Assembly: GCA_963819645.1 (NCBI GenBank)
Contig: CAWFWZ010000010.1
Location: 62,001-126,000 of the forward strand
Length of the DNA stretch: 64,000 nucleotides
Reading direction: 5' to 3'
Origin: CAVVDY01 sp963819645
Lineage (GTDB): Bacteria; Acidobacteriota; Terriglobia; Terriglobales; Acidobacteriaceae
This document shows, one piece after another, positions 63,790-64,000 of the stretch (position 1 is the stretch's first letter; each line of letters opens with the position of its first letter). Made by a program: the position numbers and the translations under genes. The notes below the pieces were generated by a model. It saw only the letters and a list, made by a program, of their open reading frames with translations, did not search any database and was not told the DNA's origin.

Positions 63790-64000
63790 CTAATCCTGAG
63801 CTTCTTTCCCGTCGCTCTCTTCCGTCCAGAAGCGATGCCCCGTGCGGCGAATGAACACGTCTTCGAGGCTGGGCTTGTGAATCGAAATGCCCTGAATTTC
63901 TCCGGGGAAAGCTTCGACGACCTCGGTTACAAAGCGATGGCCGTTCTCGATCTCGAGGCGCACCTGATGGTCGAGCACGTTAGGATGCAGCCCGAAGCGT
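63790..64000 (-). CDS. ABC transporter ATPase, C-terminal part (runs off the right edge)
   Basis: A partial minus-strand frame, open to the window edge. The C-terminal piece (RFGLHPNVLDHQVRLEIENGHRFVTEVVEAFPGEIQGISIHKPSLEDVFIRRTGH) is the domain that follows the nucleotide-binding domain in DrrA/CcmA-type ATPases; the SIHKPSLEDVFIRRTG form is diagnostic. It pairs with the downstream ABC-2 permease. The Walker motifs lie beyond the window. Confidence 0.85.
   Translation of the reverse strand, partial: RFGLHPNVLDHQVRLEIENGHRFVTEVVEAFPGEIQGISIHKPSLEDVFIRRTGHRFWTEESDGKEAQD

Noticed and set aside
1..64000. tRNA, rRNA or tmRNA genes
   Set aside because: I looked for GTTCRA-type arms and cloverleaf potential; the few GGTTCGA-like hits (for example near 29571) lie in coding or repeat DNA without matching stems.

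Overview
The window looks like chromosomal DNA of an Acidobacteriota (Terriglobia/'Koribacter-like') bacterium. This rests on high G+C, the mrdA-rodA-rng order with an rne/rng gene carrying a very long insertion, GWxTD, DUF4097, LiaF-like and FG-GAP secreted proteins, an acidobacterial-type PNGase A homologue, ECF sigma/zf-HC2 modules, and many short palindromic intergenic repeats. The taxonomic call is inference; there is no rRNA in the window. No tRNA, CRISPR array, integrase or transposase was seen.

Layout. 0-4 kb: secreted protein, lone nuoA, a pair of half-size EamA/SMR-type transporters, and a DnaC-like ATPase. 4.3-5.5 kb: YhaM-type OB/HD exoribonuclease (minus strand). 5.8-9.1 kb: molybdenum cofactor operon moeA-moaC-mogA plus a DUF457 membrane hydrolase. 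9.3-10.4 kb: DUF6580 membrane protein and a Spy-like periplasmic protein. 10.6-17.5 kb (minus): cell-elongation/RNA-turnover operon mrdA-rodA-rng. 17.8-23.2 kb (minus): double-retropepsin TPR protein, carboxypeptidase-regulatory-domain protein and GWxTD protein. 23.7-25.9 kb: MacA-like adaptor and MacB-like ATPase with no permease. 26.2-29.6 kb: A/T-richer segment with a Cys-rich secreted protein and an STN-like protein. 30-32.6 kb: Ig-like lipoprotein and a small exported protein. 33.3-37.7 kb (plus) and 38.9-42.8 kb (minus): two convergent ECF sigma/zf-HC2 anti-sigma/DUF4097-type envelope modules. 43.3-44.5 kb: divergent membrane protein and TetR regulator with twin operators. 44.5-53 kb: TonB-receptor remnant, arylsulfotransferase-like protein, PNGase A-like protein and a large FG-GAP/ASH protein. 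53.5-64 kb: TPR protein, PPi-type phosphofructokinase, thiG, esterase, tandem Big_2-like lipoproteins, thioredoxin-like protein, ssb, a tail-fibre-like secreted protein, DUF420 protein, and an ABC-2 exporter that runs off the right edge.

Two things cut across the window. First, at least 15 genes, including normally essential ones (mrdA, rodA, rng, thiG, moeA/moaC/mogA), are interrupted by one or more single-base frameshifts whose flanking frames join into complete family proteins. This pattern fits uncorrected sequencing indels better than decay, so I annotate each as one CDS and give the break points. Second, the gaps hold several families of small palindromic repeats, two of them MITE-like with matching terminal inverted repeats around a common 'GTCATCCYGAG' core. 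A separate ~300-bp element is present twice and combines a CRP-like palindrome, small hairpins and a conserved short reading frame. That element is the best candidate here for something undescribed.
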